Assembly (NCBI RefSeq): GCF_001653975.1 | Contig: NZ_CP014639.1 | Span: forward strand, 496,001 to 560,000 | Reading direction: 5' to 3' | Source of the DNA: Candidatus Chlamydia sanziniae | Lineage (GTDB): Bacteria; Chlamydiota; Chlamydiia; Chlamydiales; Chlamydiaceae | DNA: 64,000 nt | Shown here: one piece after another, positions 37,951-47,026 of the stretch | Numbering within the stretch: the first letter of the stretch is position 1 | How the letters are laid out: each line of letters begins with the position of its first letter | The notes under the pieces: generated by a model | The model's database searches: none | Told to the model about the DNA's origin: nothing | What the model saw: the letters and a program-made list of their open reading frames with translations, nothing else | Program-made: the position numbers and the translations under genes

Positions 37951-39101
37951 GGAGAATGAATCAGTAAAGGAGTTAAATGTTTTATACTAGCGTTAAGAGC
38001 TCGCGTTAATATAGCAAAGTTTAAATCTTTACTACGTTCCGTAAGGGCAAAGTGAAGAGCATTATGGCAAAGAACGGGAGGGACTCCACAATTTTGCAGC
38101 ACTTGTGCAAGGGATTGGAATCGTTCATAGCCTAGGCCAGGGTAAATCCCCTGTTGATGGAGGAGGAAGGCTAGACTCTCAGCAGGAAAATTAGGGATGG
38201 CAGCAACAAAAATATTTGGTAAGGAGTTTTCCATCTCTGGAAATAAAATTTGAATAGAGGGACAGGCTTGTTTTAACTCTTGAATCAATTGCTTACGCAA
38301 GTTTAAAGTGTTAAATGTAAACAGAGGAAGTGCTGAGAATCGCTCTTGACAAGCCGTTTGCATCGCTGCTATAGAACCAAAACAAAGATGTCCTGCGCGA
38401 TGTTCAGGAAACCAAGGAGTAAAAATAGGCTCCAAGGATTTATGGATGAACATTCCCCCTAGACTTCCGATTCCCCCAAGAGCAGTTGCGGAAAAAGTAA
38501 TAATGTCTGCTTCAAGCATGGGAGGTGTTAGAGGAGCACGTCCTAAGATATCCGAAATGTCAAGATGAAGGAGTACACCACGGTCGTTACATTGGTTAAG
38601 AATTTGTTCTATGGGTTGAATGACTCCAAGCATACCATGCGCAGCAGATAGAGAAAATAGAAGCGTACGCGAATTTAGCGTTTCTATAATATGTTCTTTA
38701 ACAATTCTTCCTTCGTGATTTGCTGTTACCCAATCATAAGTAGCCGCTAATCCTTGACGACGACAGATGCCATCAATAAACAGTTGTTGATCATGAGTAG
38801 GAAGAATAAGATGATTTCTCCCTTGAGACACTGAAGAGTTTTCTAATAGTGCTGAAACAATAATCCTGACAATATGGGGAAAATGAGGAACAAAATGAAA
38901 CATGTGAGAACTTGTCACTCCAACAAGCTTACGCACATCTTCCTCAGCTTCTCGTAGGAGTCGTAACGCTGATGAGGGCATTAAAGAAAAAAGATCTGCA
39001 TAGCTGGCATAGCTGTCTTTAACTTTCTCAGAGGGTGGAATAGCCTGCTGATTGTTTAGCCAAAGAGTCCTGGATATTTTTCGAATTTGTGGTTTTTCCA
39101 T
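37947..39101 (-). CDS. NifS-like aminotransferase-fold protein lacking the PLP lysine (CT721-type)
   Basis: A 384-residue member of the class V aminotransferase/cysteine desulfurase fold. The core is recognisable: ILPTHDQQ retains the PLP-stacking histidine, HLDISD retains the aspartate, and TFSATALGGIGSLGG occupies the place of the family's FSGHKxxGPxGxG. There the catalytic lysine (IscS K206) is Ala207 and its histidine is Thr206. The mobile loop has no clear active-site cysteine. Cysteine desulfurase activity is therefore unlikely. It overlaps the gpmA 3' end by 46 bases and nifU by 4. Confidence 0.87.
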   Translation of the reverse strand: MEKPQIRKISRTLWLNNQQAIPPSEKVKDSYASYADLFSLMPSSALRLLREAEEDVRKLVGVTSSHMFHFVPHFPHIVRIIVSALLENSSVSQGRNHLILPTHDQQLFIDGICRRQGLAATYDWVTANHEGRIVKEHIIETLNSRTLLFSLSAAHGMLGVIQPIEQILNQCNDRGVLLHLDISDILGRAPLTPPMLEADIITFSATALGGIGSLGGMFIHKSLEPIFTPWFPEHRAGHLCFGSIAAMQTACQERFSALPLFTFNTLNLRKQLIQELKQACPSIQILFPEMENSLPNIFVAAIPNFPAESLAFLLHQQGIYPGLGYERFQSLAQVLQNCGVPPVLCHNALHFALTERSKDLNFAILTRALNASIKHLTPLLIHSP

Positions 39102-39742
39102 AAATATACAATGGGCTTGCCTGTAGGCAACTCTAAAGAGAGTACCTCTTCTTCACTTAATTTTTCTATATCCATAATTAAAGAGCGCAGAGAATTCCCA
39201 TGGGCGGAGATAAATATATTTTTTGAATTCTGCACCTTAGGAAGTATAGTAGTTTTGAAATAAGGCAGTGTACGTTGTTTTGTGTCAAATAGACTTTCTC
39301 CTTGAGGAGGAGCGACTTTGTAACTACGCCTCCAGAGATGGACTTGCTGATCGCCAAATTCCTCAGCAACTTCTTGCTTATTTTTCCCTTGAAGTTCCCC
39401 GTACATTCTTTCATTAAGAGCACTAGAACGGTAGAGAGGGATCATCGTCTCCTCTGTAGTTTTGCTATGAATTGCTGTCATGTGACAATATTCAGGATCC
39501 TCATGAACGATGTAAGGAATTTTCCCAGAACGGTGAACCATCATGGCAAGAAGGGCAGTCATTAAACTCCGCACTAATGTAGAGGTAAATATGCAATCTA
39601 TAGGCAAATCTTGAAGAAGCTTTCCCGCAGCAATAGCTTCTTCAATTCCTTTTTGGCTCAGAGGAATATCTACCCATCCAGTAAATAGATTTTTTGCGTT
39701 CCATACGGACTGACCATGGCGTAATAAAATAAGAAGAGTCAT
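39056..39742 (-). CDS. gpmA: 2,3-bisphosphoglycerate-dependent phosphoglycerate mutase
   Basis: Interconverts 3- and 2-phosphoglycerate in glycolysis. The phosphohistidine motif LLRHGQSVWN is at the N-terminus. ALNERMYGELQGKNK and the second active-site histidine in ISAHGNSLRSL follow. The frame extends to 39787, but ATG 39742 (MTLLILLRHGQS) gives the family's normal N-terminus and a 228-residue enzyme. Its 3' end overlaps the start of the NifS-like gene by 46 bases. Confidence 0.96.
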   Translation of the reverse strand: MTLLILLRHGQSVWNAKNLFTGWVDIPLSQKGIEEAIAAGKLLQDLPIDCIFTSTLVRSLMTALLAMMVHRSGKIPYIVHEDPEYCHMTAIHSKTTEETMIPLYRSSALNERMYGELQGKNKQEVAEEFGDQQVHLWRRSYKVAPPQGESLFDTKQRTLPYFKTTILPKVQNSKNIFISAHGNSLRSLIMDIEKLSEEEVLSLELPTGKPIVYLWKNHKFEKYPGLFG

Positions 39743-39895
39743 AGATCTAACACTCGAGTTCAAAATTAAGCATAAAAAGAAAAACACTTTTGTCTAGAAG
39801 AAAGATATAACGGCTAAAAGAATTTTTTATATGAAAGAAAAGTAGACCTCTATTTCTTTCCTTAGGCACAATAGATCCCTTGTTTGGAGGGTGCT

Positions 39896-40600
39896 ATGAC
39901 GAAAGTTCGTCTTAATAAATTTTTAGCTTCTGCAGGAATTGCTTCGCGTAGAAAATGCGATGAAATTATCTTTTCAGGAAGAGTTACTGTAAATGGTTGT
40001 GTAGCTGAAGGACCTTTTATTCTCATAGATGAAAGACAGGATAAAGTTAAGGTTGGTAATGAATATATTCATAGTATGAAAAAAGTTTATTTCATGGTGC
40101 ATAAGCCTTTGGGATATCTATGTTCATCTGAAAAAAAGTTCCCAGGAACAAAATTGGTTATAGATCTCTTTGCGCATTTGCCGTACCGTGTATTTACCAT
40201 AGGGCGTTTAGATAAGGAAACATCAGGACTAATTTTAGTTACGAATGACGGGGAATTTGCTAACAAAGTGATTCATCCTTCTTATGGTCTTACCAAGGAA
40301 TACTTGTTAAAGGTCAACCGTGAGATTACAGCAAAAGATCTTGAAAATATCATGAAAGGGACAAGGATTGACGGGAAGCATATTCGTCCTATATTAGTGA
40401 CTAAAATTCGTCGGGGGACTTTAAAGATTATTGTGAATGAAGGGAAGAAACATGAAATCCGCTTACTTGCTGACACTGCAGGTCTTCCTATTCTAGAGTT
40501 AAAACGAATTCGCATAGGCAGCTTGGTTTTAGGAGGTTTGCGTTATGGCGAATATCGCGAACTGACAGATGCTGAAGTGCTTACTTATACTTCTACATAA
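39896..40600 (+). CDS. RsuA/RluB-family pseudouridine synthase (CT723-type)
   Basis: A 234-residue rRNA pseudouridine synthase. The N-terminal S4 RNA-binding domain is VRLNKFLASAGIASRRKCDE. The catalytic aspartate lies in GRLDKETSGLILVTNDG, and KGKKHEIRLL-type motif NEGKKHEIRRL-like (here EGKKHEIRLL) follows. The start ATG 39896 is preceded by GGAGG at ideal spacing. An upstream TTG at 39884 lies within that Shine-Dalgarno region and is unlikely. The family modifies one or two uridines in 16S, 23S or tRNA; the target cannot be told. Confidence 0.93.
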   Translation: MTKVRLNKFLASAGIASRRKCDEIIFSGRVTVNGCVAEGPFILIDERQDKVKVGNEYIHSMKKVYFMVHKPLGYLCSSEKKFPGTKLVIDLFAHLPYRVFTIGRLDKETSGLILVTNDGEFANKVIHPSYGLTKEYLLKVNREITAKDLENIMKGTRIDGKHIRPILVTKIRRGTLKIIVNEGKKHEIRLLADTAGLPILELKRIRIGSLVLGGLRYGEYRELTDAEVLTYTST

Positions 40601-40633
40601 GTGTTTTTTTCATGAATCTATAAAAGCATTTTT

Positions 40634-41164
40634 ATGAAGTACATCTTTTTTTCTGTTATTATGGTAAGTATTGCCTGTGGAGCCTTACTAGGAGCTTATT
40701 GTCAACTCTATTGTTCGATAAAGAATGTCTTGCTGTGTTGGGAAGCCTTAGTAACTCATGCTATAGCAAAACGGCAAGCTTTGATTACTTTGGGAAGTTT
40801 TTCTTCGGAGGAGAATTCTCAGCTTATCCAAGAGGTAGATTTTCTTTTAAAATACCACCATGTGTCTTGGCGCATGTTCTTGCGTAAGAGTTATGATATT
40901 CTTTTTGCTTTTAAAGACATGGAAGATGTTCTCCCCCAGCGCTTGCATGATCTCTTGGAGATATCGCAGCAGGTAAATGATCAGAATGATGTACTCTTAT
41001 GTTTAGAAAATTTTTGGGCAAGTGATAACCTTTTTGCTTTTGAGACCGCAGCTTATGAACAGGCTGTAGGAAGATATTTACAACAACGATCGCGAGTTTC
41101 TTTGTGCCTAGTTCGCTGGCTATTTCGGTTTTTAAATTTCCCCGTGATTGAATTTAATCGGTAA
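40634..41164 (+). CDS. Hypothetical membrane-anchored protein (CT724-type)
   Basis: A 176-residue protein with one N-terminal hydrophobic segment (FFSVIMVSIACGALLGAYC) then a mainly helical domain. I recognise no motif. Position matches CT724 of C. trachomatis. It follows the pseudouridine synthase by 33 bases on the same strand. Its last 33 bases overlap the 3' end of birA on the other strand. Confidence 0.75.
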   Translation: MKYIFFSVIMVSIACGALLGAYCQLYCSIKNVLLCWEALVTHAIAKRQALITLGSFSSEENSQLIQEVDFLLKYHHVSWRMFLRKSYDILFAFKDMEDVLPQRLHDLLEISQQVNDQNDVLLCLENFWASDNLFAFETAAYEQAVGRYLQQRSRVSLCLVRWLFRFLNFPVIEFNR

Positions 41165-41710
41165 AATCGTTGCTAAATTTTTCTTCAAAATGCAAAGCAT
41201 ATGATGAATCAAACGCTTTTGGCTTGCTTCCACATCTATGGAATGGCCAAGGAGTTCTTGGAGTGAGGTTGCAGGTTGTCCTACATTAGCAAGTGTTTCT
41301 GCAGATGTATTGCCATTAATGGCGATCCCAAGAGCGATCCCAAGAAAACCTTGTGCGGGAATAGTCTCACTCAATATACCGGAAAGCTTTTTGCCTTGAA
41401 CAACAACATCATTTGGCCATTTTATAGTCGCTCCAGAAATTCCCAAATCCTGAGTGAGAGCAATTACCGCCTTTGTCCCAAGACGAAATAAACGAACCGC
41501 ATCAATATCAGGATCAGTAATAAAAAAACATAATGTATTAAGAATATCTCCCCTGGAGGAACTCCAGGTCTTACCAAATGTGCCTCTGCCATGAGTTTGA
41601 TAATGAGTAGAAATTACTGTCAATGCATAAGGATTCCAAAGATGCATATATTCTTTTGCTATATCATTAGTAGAGGGAGTTTTTTCTATTTCGTAATGAA
41701 TAACTTTCAT
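41132..41710 (-). CDS. birA: Biotin-protein ligase, single-domain BirA
   Basis: Attaches biotin to a lysine of biotin carboxyl carrier protein via biotinyl-AMP. The ligase signature THGRGTFGKTWSS corresponds to the usual GRGRxGRxW loop, with KWPNDV for the ATP/biotin pocket and GKKLSGIL. There is no N-terminal DNA-binding domain, so it is not a repressor. At 192 residues it lacks most of a C-terminal SH3-like domain. It shares a divergent promoter region (35 bases) with rodA and converges with the CT724-type gene. Confidence 0.94.
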   Translation of the reverse strand: MKVIHYEIEKTPSTNDIAKEYMHLWNPYALTVISTHYQTHGRGTFGKTWSSSRGDILNTLCFFITDPDIDAVRLFRLGTKAVIALTQDLGISGATIKWPNDVVVQGKKLSGILSETIPAQGFLGIALGIAINGNTSAETLANVGQPATSLQELLGHSIDVEASQKRLIHHMLCILKKNLATILPIKFNHGEI

Positions 41711-41745
41711 ATTCTAAATTCTATAAGGGATTCCTACGTAAGAAA

Positions 41746-42891
41746 GTGCCTATGGGGAACAGCAAATATTTTCGCTATGTGAATTTTTGGGTTTTTATTG
41801 TTATCGTCCTATTGATGATATTCAGTATTATTGTCATTTCCTCTATGGATCCTTCAACAATGTTAGTCACTTCTTCTAAAGGACTGTTGACAAGTAAAAG
41901 TATTATGCAACTCAGACATTTTTTCTTGGGGTGGCTTGTGTTTTTTGCTTGCATGTGTCTAGATTATCATAAACTAAGAACATGGATATGGCTACTCTAT
42001 ATTTTCACAATTCTCGCTCTTATAGGCCTTTTTTTCGTCCCCACGGTACAAAACGTACACAGATGGTATCGTATTCCCTTCATTCACCTGAGCGTACAGC
42101 CTTCAGAATATAGCAAACTTATTGTTGTAATCATGCTCAGTTATATCTTAGATGCTCGTAAAGTCGACATTGCTTCTAAAACTACCGCCTTTATTGCTTG
42201 TGTTATCGTTGCTCTTCCTTTTTTTTTAATTTTAAAAGAACCAGATTTAGGGACAGCTTTAGTTTTATGTCCTGTAACATTGACGATCTTTTATCTCGCT
42301 AATGTTCATCCTTTCCTAGTAAAATGTTGTGCAATTCTTACAGGTATAGGAATTGTAGGTTCTTTATTGATTTTCTCAGGAGTGGTCTCTCATGAGAAAA
42401 TTAAGCCCTATGCACTTAAGGTTGTCAAAGAATATCAATATGAACGGCTCAATCCCTCGAACCATCACCAACGTGCTTCTTTAATTGCTATAGGACTTGG
42501 AGGAGTAAAAGGACGTGGATGGAAATCAGGAGAATTTGCAGGCCGTGGTTGGCTACCTTACGGATATACAGATTCTGTATTTTCTGCTTTAGGAGAGGAA
42601 TTTGGTTTGGTAGGTCTCTTTATTACTCTTTTACTTTTTTACTTTCTTATCTGTTTTGGTTGTCAGACCGTTGCTGTTGCTGTTGATGGCTTTGGCAAAT
42701 TACTCGCTGGAGGTATCACTGTATACTTATCCATGCATGTGATGATCAATATTAGTATGATGTGTGGCTTGCTCCCCATTACAGGAGTGCCATTAGTCCT
42801 CATCTCATACGGAGGATCTTCGGTTATCTCAACCATGGCTTCGCTAGGAATTCTGCAAAGTATCTACAGTCGTCGCTTTGCTAAATACTGA
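41746..42891 (+). CDS. rodA: SEDS peptidoglycan glycosyltransferase RodA
   Basis: A 381-residue polytopic membrane protein with about ten membrane segments. SEDS signatures include the conserved W-R of RWYRIPF, QPSEYSKL, LKEPDLGTAL, FSALGEEFGLVGL and the C-terminal GVPLVLISYGGSS. RodA polymerises lipid II with a class B PBP; in chlamydiae it works with MreB at the division septum. The frame opens at GTG 41746; ATG 41752 fits as well. It converges on the P1B ATPase with a 9-base gap. Confidence 0.95.
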   Translation: MPMGNSKYFRYVNFWVFIVIVLLMIFSIIVISSMDPSTMLVTSSKGLLTSKSIMQLRHFFLGWLVFFACMCLDYHKLRTWIWLLYIFTILALIGLFFVPTVQNVHRWYRIPFIHLSVQPSEYSKLIVVIMLSYILDARKVDIASKTTAFIACVIVALPFFLILKEPDLGTALVLCPVTLTIFYLANVHPFLVKCCAILTGIGIVGSLLIFSGVVSHEKIKPYALKVVKEYQYERLNPSNHHQRASLIAIGLGGVKGRGWKSGEFAGRGWLPYGYTDSVFSALGEEFGLVGLFITLLLFYFLICFGCQTVAVAVDGFGKLLAGGITVYLSMHVMINISMMCGLLPITGVPLVLISYGGSSVISTMASLGILQSIYSRRFAKY

Positions 42892-42900
42892 CCAATCTAT

Positions 42901-44874
42901 CTATTTCAGAAGACGGAGAGCATTTAACCCAACAATAATCGTACTACCTTCATGAAGAATAACGGCTAGCCATAAAGGAATAATTCCTAAAGATGCCGGC
43001 CAGGAAACTAAAAGAATCACAGATAAAGCTAAAACAAGGTTCTGAGAAACAATCTTTCTTGTTTGCTTTGCTTTTTGAATAATCCAAGGTAATGCAGTCA
43101 AAGCATCGTGTAGAAGGACAACATCAGCAGCTTCTATAGCAGTAGCACTTCCTGCCTCCCCCATAGCAATTCCTACAGTAGCTTGTGCTAAAGCAGGTGC
43201 ATCATTGATTCCATCACCAACCATCAGGATATGGCGTTCTTTAGCAAGCTCGCGTATTTTCTTTAATTTGTCATCGGGAGAAAGGTCAGAAAAAACTTCC
43301 GAAATTCCTAAAGAACGTGCTGTATTTTCTGCGCTAATTTTGTGATCCCCAGTGAGCATACAGACAGGATATCCTAGATTTTTAAGATCCTGAATGATTT
43401 CAGTGGCATGAGGACGCGGCGTATCCTTAAAATAAAATAAAACACAGGAAGAGCCGAGATATGCTAAAGAACAAATTTCCCCAACCTGTTTAGCTTTATG
43501 AATTCGTTTTTTAAGTTCTTCAACATACTCAGGAGAAAGCGCCTTTAAAGCAACCTCTGTTTTCCCTACAAAAGCTTCTTTATTTTGAAAAAATCCCTGC
43601 ACCCCCTTACCTGGAACCATAAGATAACGATCCGCAGGACGCGAAGGTATACTTTGCTTTGTTAAATAGTCCACAATAGCTTTGGCAATAGGATGGGATG
43701 AAGACTGTTCTAAAGCTAATATTGAGGGGAGAAGATCCGGATTTTCGGGACCAAAGAAATCATAACGTATACAAGTAAGATTTCCTGTAGTGAGTGTCCC
43801 TGTTTTATCCATAACTACAGCATTACAGGAAACTAAACGATCTAAAACTACCCCACCTTTAAGGAGAATCCCGTGTTTAGCACACGCATTGACTGCACTT
43901 AAATACGCAATAGGAATAGCAATAATTAGAGCACATGGAGAAGCAGCAATCAGAAAAGCTAATGCACGATAAAAAGCACTGTCAGGCCCTAAGAAAGGAA
44001 TAGAAGAAAATAGAGGAACTAAAATCGCAATGGCAGCTGCAATCCCAAAAATAGTAAGTACGTAAATGGAAGCATACTTATCGAACCGTTGTTGCAAATG
44101 GGGTTTGGAATTTTGCGCTTGAATCACCAAATTTATAATATGCGTAATCGTAGAATCCGCTCCTGTTCGTAATATCCGAAGGTCAAAACTTCCCTCCAAA
44201 TTGTAAGCACCTGCAGGGATTATAGAGCCTAACTGACAGGACTTGGGGACTTTTTCCCCCGTGAGATGCATGAGATTTACAGAAGAAGAACCATGGACAA
44301 TTTCCCCATCTAAGGGGACGACTTCACCACTTTTTATGCGAATGATATCCCCAACCTGAATCTTACTCACAGGAATTTTTTGGAGATTTCCATTGTCCAA
44401 GACAATCCAACCAATTGTAGGTGCAAGTCGTTTTAAAGAGGCTAAGGTGCTTTTTGCTTTCCCAGAGACCATTTGGCCTAAAGCTTCAGAAATTGCAAAT
44501 AGAACAAGAAGCAAAGATCCTTCTAAAGCTCCACCAATAAAAATCGATCCTAAAGCTGCTGAAGTCATTAAAATGTCAATATTCACCATTTTATGGCGAA
44601 TGTCGTCTAAAGATTTAATCAATGCAGGTGTCCCAGCAAGAAAGAATGTAAAAATCACAAAAAGATTAGAGAGATTAGGAGCTCCACACCAATAGCTCAA
44701 TAACGCTATTACATAAGTCCCTAAAGATACATAAGAAGCCTTTAAAGTAAGATTATGGCTGAGTTTGCGATTTTGTTGTGACAACATAGGACTCGTATCT
44801 TCTGTCATCCCTGATTCAAAAAAAGTATTTAAAACTTCAGGAGAAAAAGGGGTTGAGAATAAGCGAGAAAACAC
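42901..44874 (-). CDS. P1B-type metal-transporting ATPase (CT727-type, annotated ZntA/CadA)
   Basis: A heavy-metal pump of about 657 residues. It has the TGEKVP actuator loop, phosphorylation site DKTGTLTTG, and hinge GDGINDAPAL. The membrane metal motif is SPC (AASPCALIIAIP), and the last helix has HEGST; both mark the P1B-4 (cobalt/iron-type) class rather than zinc-type CPC. No N-terminal CxxC metal-binding domain is present. The frame is open to ATG 44946, overlapping the upstream gene by 64 bases. I use GTG 44874, 8 bases after that stop, because its length fits the family. Confidence 0.9.
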   Translation of the reverse strand: MFSRLFSTPFSPEVLNTFFESGMTEDTSPMLSQQNRKLSHNLTLKASYVSLGTYVIALLSYWCGAPNLSNLFVIFTFFLAGTPALIKSLDDIRHKMVNIDILMTSAALGSIFIGGALEGSLLLVLFAISEALGQMVSGKAKSTLASLKRLAPTIGWIVLDNGNLQKIPVSKIQVGDIIRIKSGEVVPLDGEIVHGSSSVNLMHLTGEKVPKSCQLGSIIPAGAYNLEGSFDLRILRTGADSTITHIINLVIQAQNSKPHLQQRFDKYASIYVLTIFGIAAAIAILVPLFSSIPFLGPDSAFYRALAFLIAASPCALIIAIPIAYLSAVNACAKHGILLKGGVVLDRLVSCNAVVMDKTGTLTTGNLTCIRYDFFGPENPDLLPSILALEQSSSHPIAKAIVDYLTKQSIPSRPADRYLMVPGKGVQGFFQNKEAFVGKTEVALKALSPEYVEELKKRIHKAKQVGEICSLAYLGSSCVLFYFKDTPRPHATEIIQDLKNLGYPVCMLTGDHKISAENTARSLGISEVFSDLSPDDKLKKIRELAKERHILMVGDGINDAPALAQATVGIAMGEAGSATAIEAADVVLLHDALTALPWIIQKAKQTRKIVSQNLVLALSVILLVSWPASLGIIPLWLAVILHEGSTIIVGLNALRLLK

Positions 44875-44882
44875 TGGGCTAC

Positions 44883-45626
44883 CTATAAAAATTTTATTAA
44901 AGAACAGACAATACTTATTGCGGTGAGGAAAATGCCTAGCATCCAAACGAATTCAGTAATTGAATCATTTTCTAAAATTTTTGCTTTAATAATGGAAAGT
45001 ATAATAATAACAATGGCAGTGAGTATACCCGACAAAGTATAGCTAACACAAATTACCAAAGGTAAAAAAAGGATAAAACCAAGAAAACCTCCCAGCATAC
45101 AGGTGCCTCCCTGAACAAGAGGATGAGGGAAATCTTCCTTGTGAATACCAAGTTCGTTACGAATCATGGTATCTAATAACAACGTCGTGTCAGAACTAAC
45201 ATAGTCTATCATTTCTTCAAGTAGAGAATCTTTAAATCCCTGATGGGTAAAGATCACACGGAGTTCTGCTTTTTCTTGGTCTAAATGATTTTCAATTTCT
45301 TCCTTTTCTTGAAGCATAGAACGATGGGAGAGTTCCATATAGGCCCAAGCCTTCCTAGCTGTAAGACAGCCATGATAAAATATCCAGCCTAGACCTAAAG
45401 ATACCAGCATTTTGACTTGAGTCATGTAATTCGTGGGAATGAGGAAAAATAGAGTGCGAATGAAAAAAAGAAAAACACCTGTTGCTACAGCATTGCTGGC
45501 TAAATGGTAAAAAAAACCTTTCGCTGTAGTATGAGGCTCCCCCTTACAGATACTATGTTTATCTTTAATTACTTTTACATGATCACCTGGAGTAAGAGAT
45601 TTAAAATGGTTAGAATTTGTATTCAT
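44883..45626 (-). CDS. Hypothetical multi-pass membrane protein (CT728-type)
   Basis: A 247-residue membrane protein. Two hydrophobic segments lie near residues 40-85 (ATGVFLFFIRTLFFLI and MLVSLGLGWIFYHG). A charged helical loop (EEIENHLDQEKAELRVIF) follows, then three more segments from GFLGFILFLPLVI to the C-terminus. Its topology and its place directly before the P1B ATPase (8 bases from its likely start) recall small ferritin-like/VIT1-type membrane proteins, but I cannot assign a family. Confidence 0.75.
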   Translation of the reverse strand: MNTNSNHFKSLTPGDHVKVIKDKHSICKGEPHTTAKGFFYHLASNAVATGVFLFFIRTLFFLIPTNYMTQVKMLVSLGLGWIFYHGCLTARKAWAYMELSHRSMLQEKEEIENHLDQEKAELRVIFTHQGFKDSLLEEMIDYVSSDTTLLLDTMIRNELGIHKEDFPHPLVQGGTCMLGGFLGFILFLPLVICVSYTLSGILTAIVIIILSIIKAKILENDSITEFVWMLGIFLTAISIVCSLIKFL

Positions 45627-45693
45627 AAATTAACTTAGCATTAACCCAACATTGTTTTCATATTTTTAGAGGATTTTTATATAACTGTAAGCC

Positions 45694-46983
45694 TTAAGAA
45701 GTTTCAGGGAAAAGGACCTCAAGTCCTCCCATATAAGGACGTAACACTTCAGGAATGACCACAGAACTATCTTGTTGTTGATTGTTTTCTAAAATAGCCA
45801 CAAGGAGACGAGGAGTCGCTAGTCCTGAGCCATTCAGGGTATGAAGAAAATGATGTTTCCCTTGACTATCTTTATATCGTGTTCTAGATCGTCGGGATTG
45901 AAAATCTGTACATTGGGAAATCGAAGAAACTTCATAAAATGCCTGTTGCCCCGGGAGCCAAACTTCAGCATCCATAGTTTTGGACGCAGAAAAAGACATG
46001 TCTCCTGTAGAGAGTAAAGAAAGGCGATAGGGGAGCCTTAATTCCGTAAGCATTTCCTCAACAACGTTTAACATTTTTGCATAAGCAATATCATCTTGTT
46101 CTGGCGTTGTAAAGGCAAACATTTCTACCTTATGGAATTGATGAACACGTACAAGGCCTCGTTCATGAGCACCTGCAGCTCCAGCTTCTCTACGGAAACA
46201 AGGAGTACATGCTGCATAGTAAAGGGGAAGCTCTTGCTCATTCAAAATTTCTTGACTGTGAAAACCGTTGAGAACTACCTCTGCAGTAGGAATCAGATAT
46301 AAATATTGTTCCCCATCTTCAACACGGTAATATTGCCCATCAAATTTCGGAATTTGTCCAGAAGCAAATAATATTTCTTTTTTCACTAATAAAGGAGGAA
46401 GCCACAGATGAAAACCATGAGCCATTTGCTTTTGAAGCATGTAGGTAAGCAATGCCCATTCTAATAACACCCCAGAATTCTTATAGGCAGGCCATCCTGA
46501 TCCTGTAGTTTTTGCTGCCACCTTAAAGTCTAGAATATTTAACCTTTTATTGAGGTCTACATGATGCTTGGGAGTGAAGGAAAAAGTCGGAAGAGTCCCC
46601 ACGCTTTTTATAACTACATTACCAGATTTATCCGGAGACACAGGGGCATCATCATTAGGATAATTAGGAAGATGGGCAAGCATATCCTGAAGCTGAGAGT
46701 CTTTCTCGGTAAGTTGTTTCTCAAGAAGAGTAAGATCCTTTGTAATCGCCTCAACTTGAGCAACAAGTTGCTGTACTTCTAGATCCAAACCTGCGGTTTT
46801 TGCTTTATAGATAGACTGAGATAGTGCATGTCTCTGAGCTTGTAAAGTCTCAGAATGTGTTTTTAATTGACGTACTTTCTTATCCATTATAAGGATGGGC
46901 TGTAAAGAAATGTTTGGATCTTTTTTACGAAGACGCATTTCGCATTCTTTAGGGGTCTTGCGTATTATTTTTATATCTAACAT
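45694..46983 (-). CDS. serS: Seryl-tRNA synthetase
   Basis: A class II aminoacyl-tRNA synthetase of 429 residues. The N-terminal coiled-coil arm that grips tRNA-Ser spans about residues 30-105. Motif 2 is CFRREAGAAGAHERGLVRVHQFHKVEMF-like (FRREAGA visible, with the catalytic Arg), and motif 3 is NGSGLATPRLLVA. Length and start (ATG 46983, MLDIKIIRK) are normal for the family. It is divergent from ribD with 43 bases between, so their promoters share a short region. Confidence 0.97.
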   Translation of the reverse strand: MLDIKIIRKTPKECEMRLRKKDPNISLQPILIMDKKVRQLKTHSETLQAQRHALSQSIYKAKTAGLDLEVQQLVAQVEAITKDLTLLEKQLTEKDSQLQDMLAHLPNYPNDDAPVSPDKSGNVVIKSVGTLPTFSFTPKHHVDLNKRLNILDFKVAAKTTGSGWPAYKNSGVLLEWALLTYMLQKQMAHGFHLWLPPLLVKKEILFASGQIPKFDGQYYRVEDGEQYLYLIPTAEVVLNGFHSQEILNEQELPLYYAACTPCFRREAGAAGAHERGLVRVHQFHKVEMFAFTTPEQDDIAYAKMLNVVEEMLTELRLPYRLSLLSTGDMSFSASKTMDAEVWLPGQQAFYEVSSISQCTDFQSRRSRTRYKDSQGKHHFLHTLNGSGLATPRLLVAILENNQQQDSSVVIPEVLRPYMGGLEVLFPETS

Positions 46984-47026
46984 CCTTATCTCACTATGAT
47001 CAAGGTTTTACAAAAGTAGTAAGTAT

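Noticed and set aside
44875..44946. ATG 44946 as start of the P1B ATPase
   Set aside because: It overlaps the upstream membrane protein by 64 bases and adds residues of no family character; GTG 44874 fits better.
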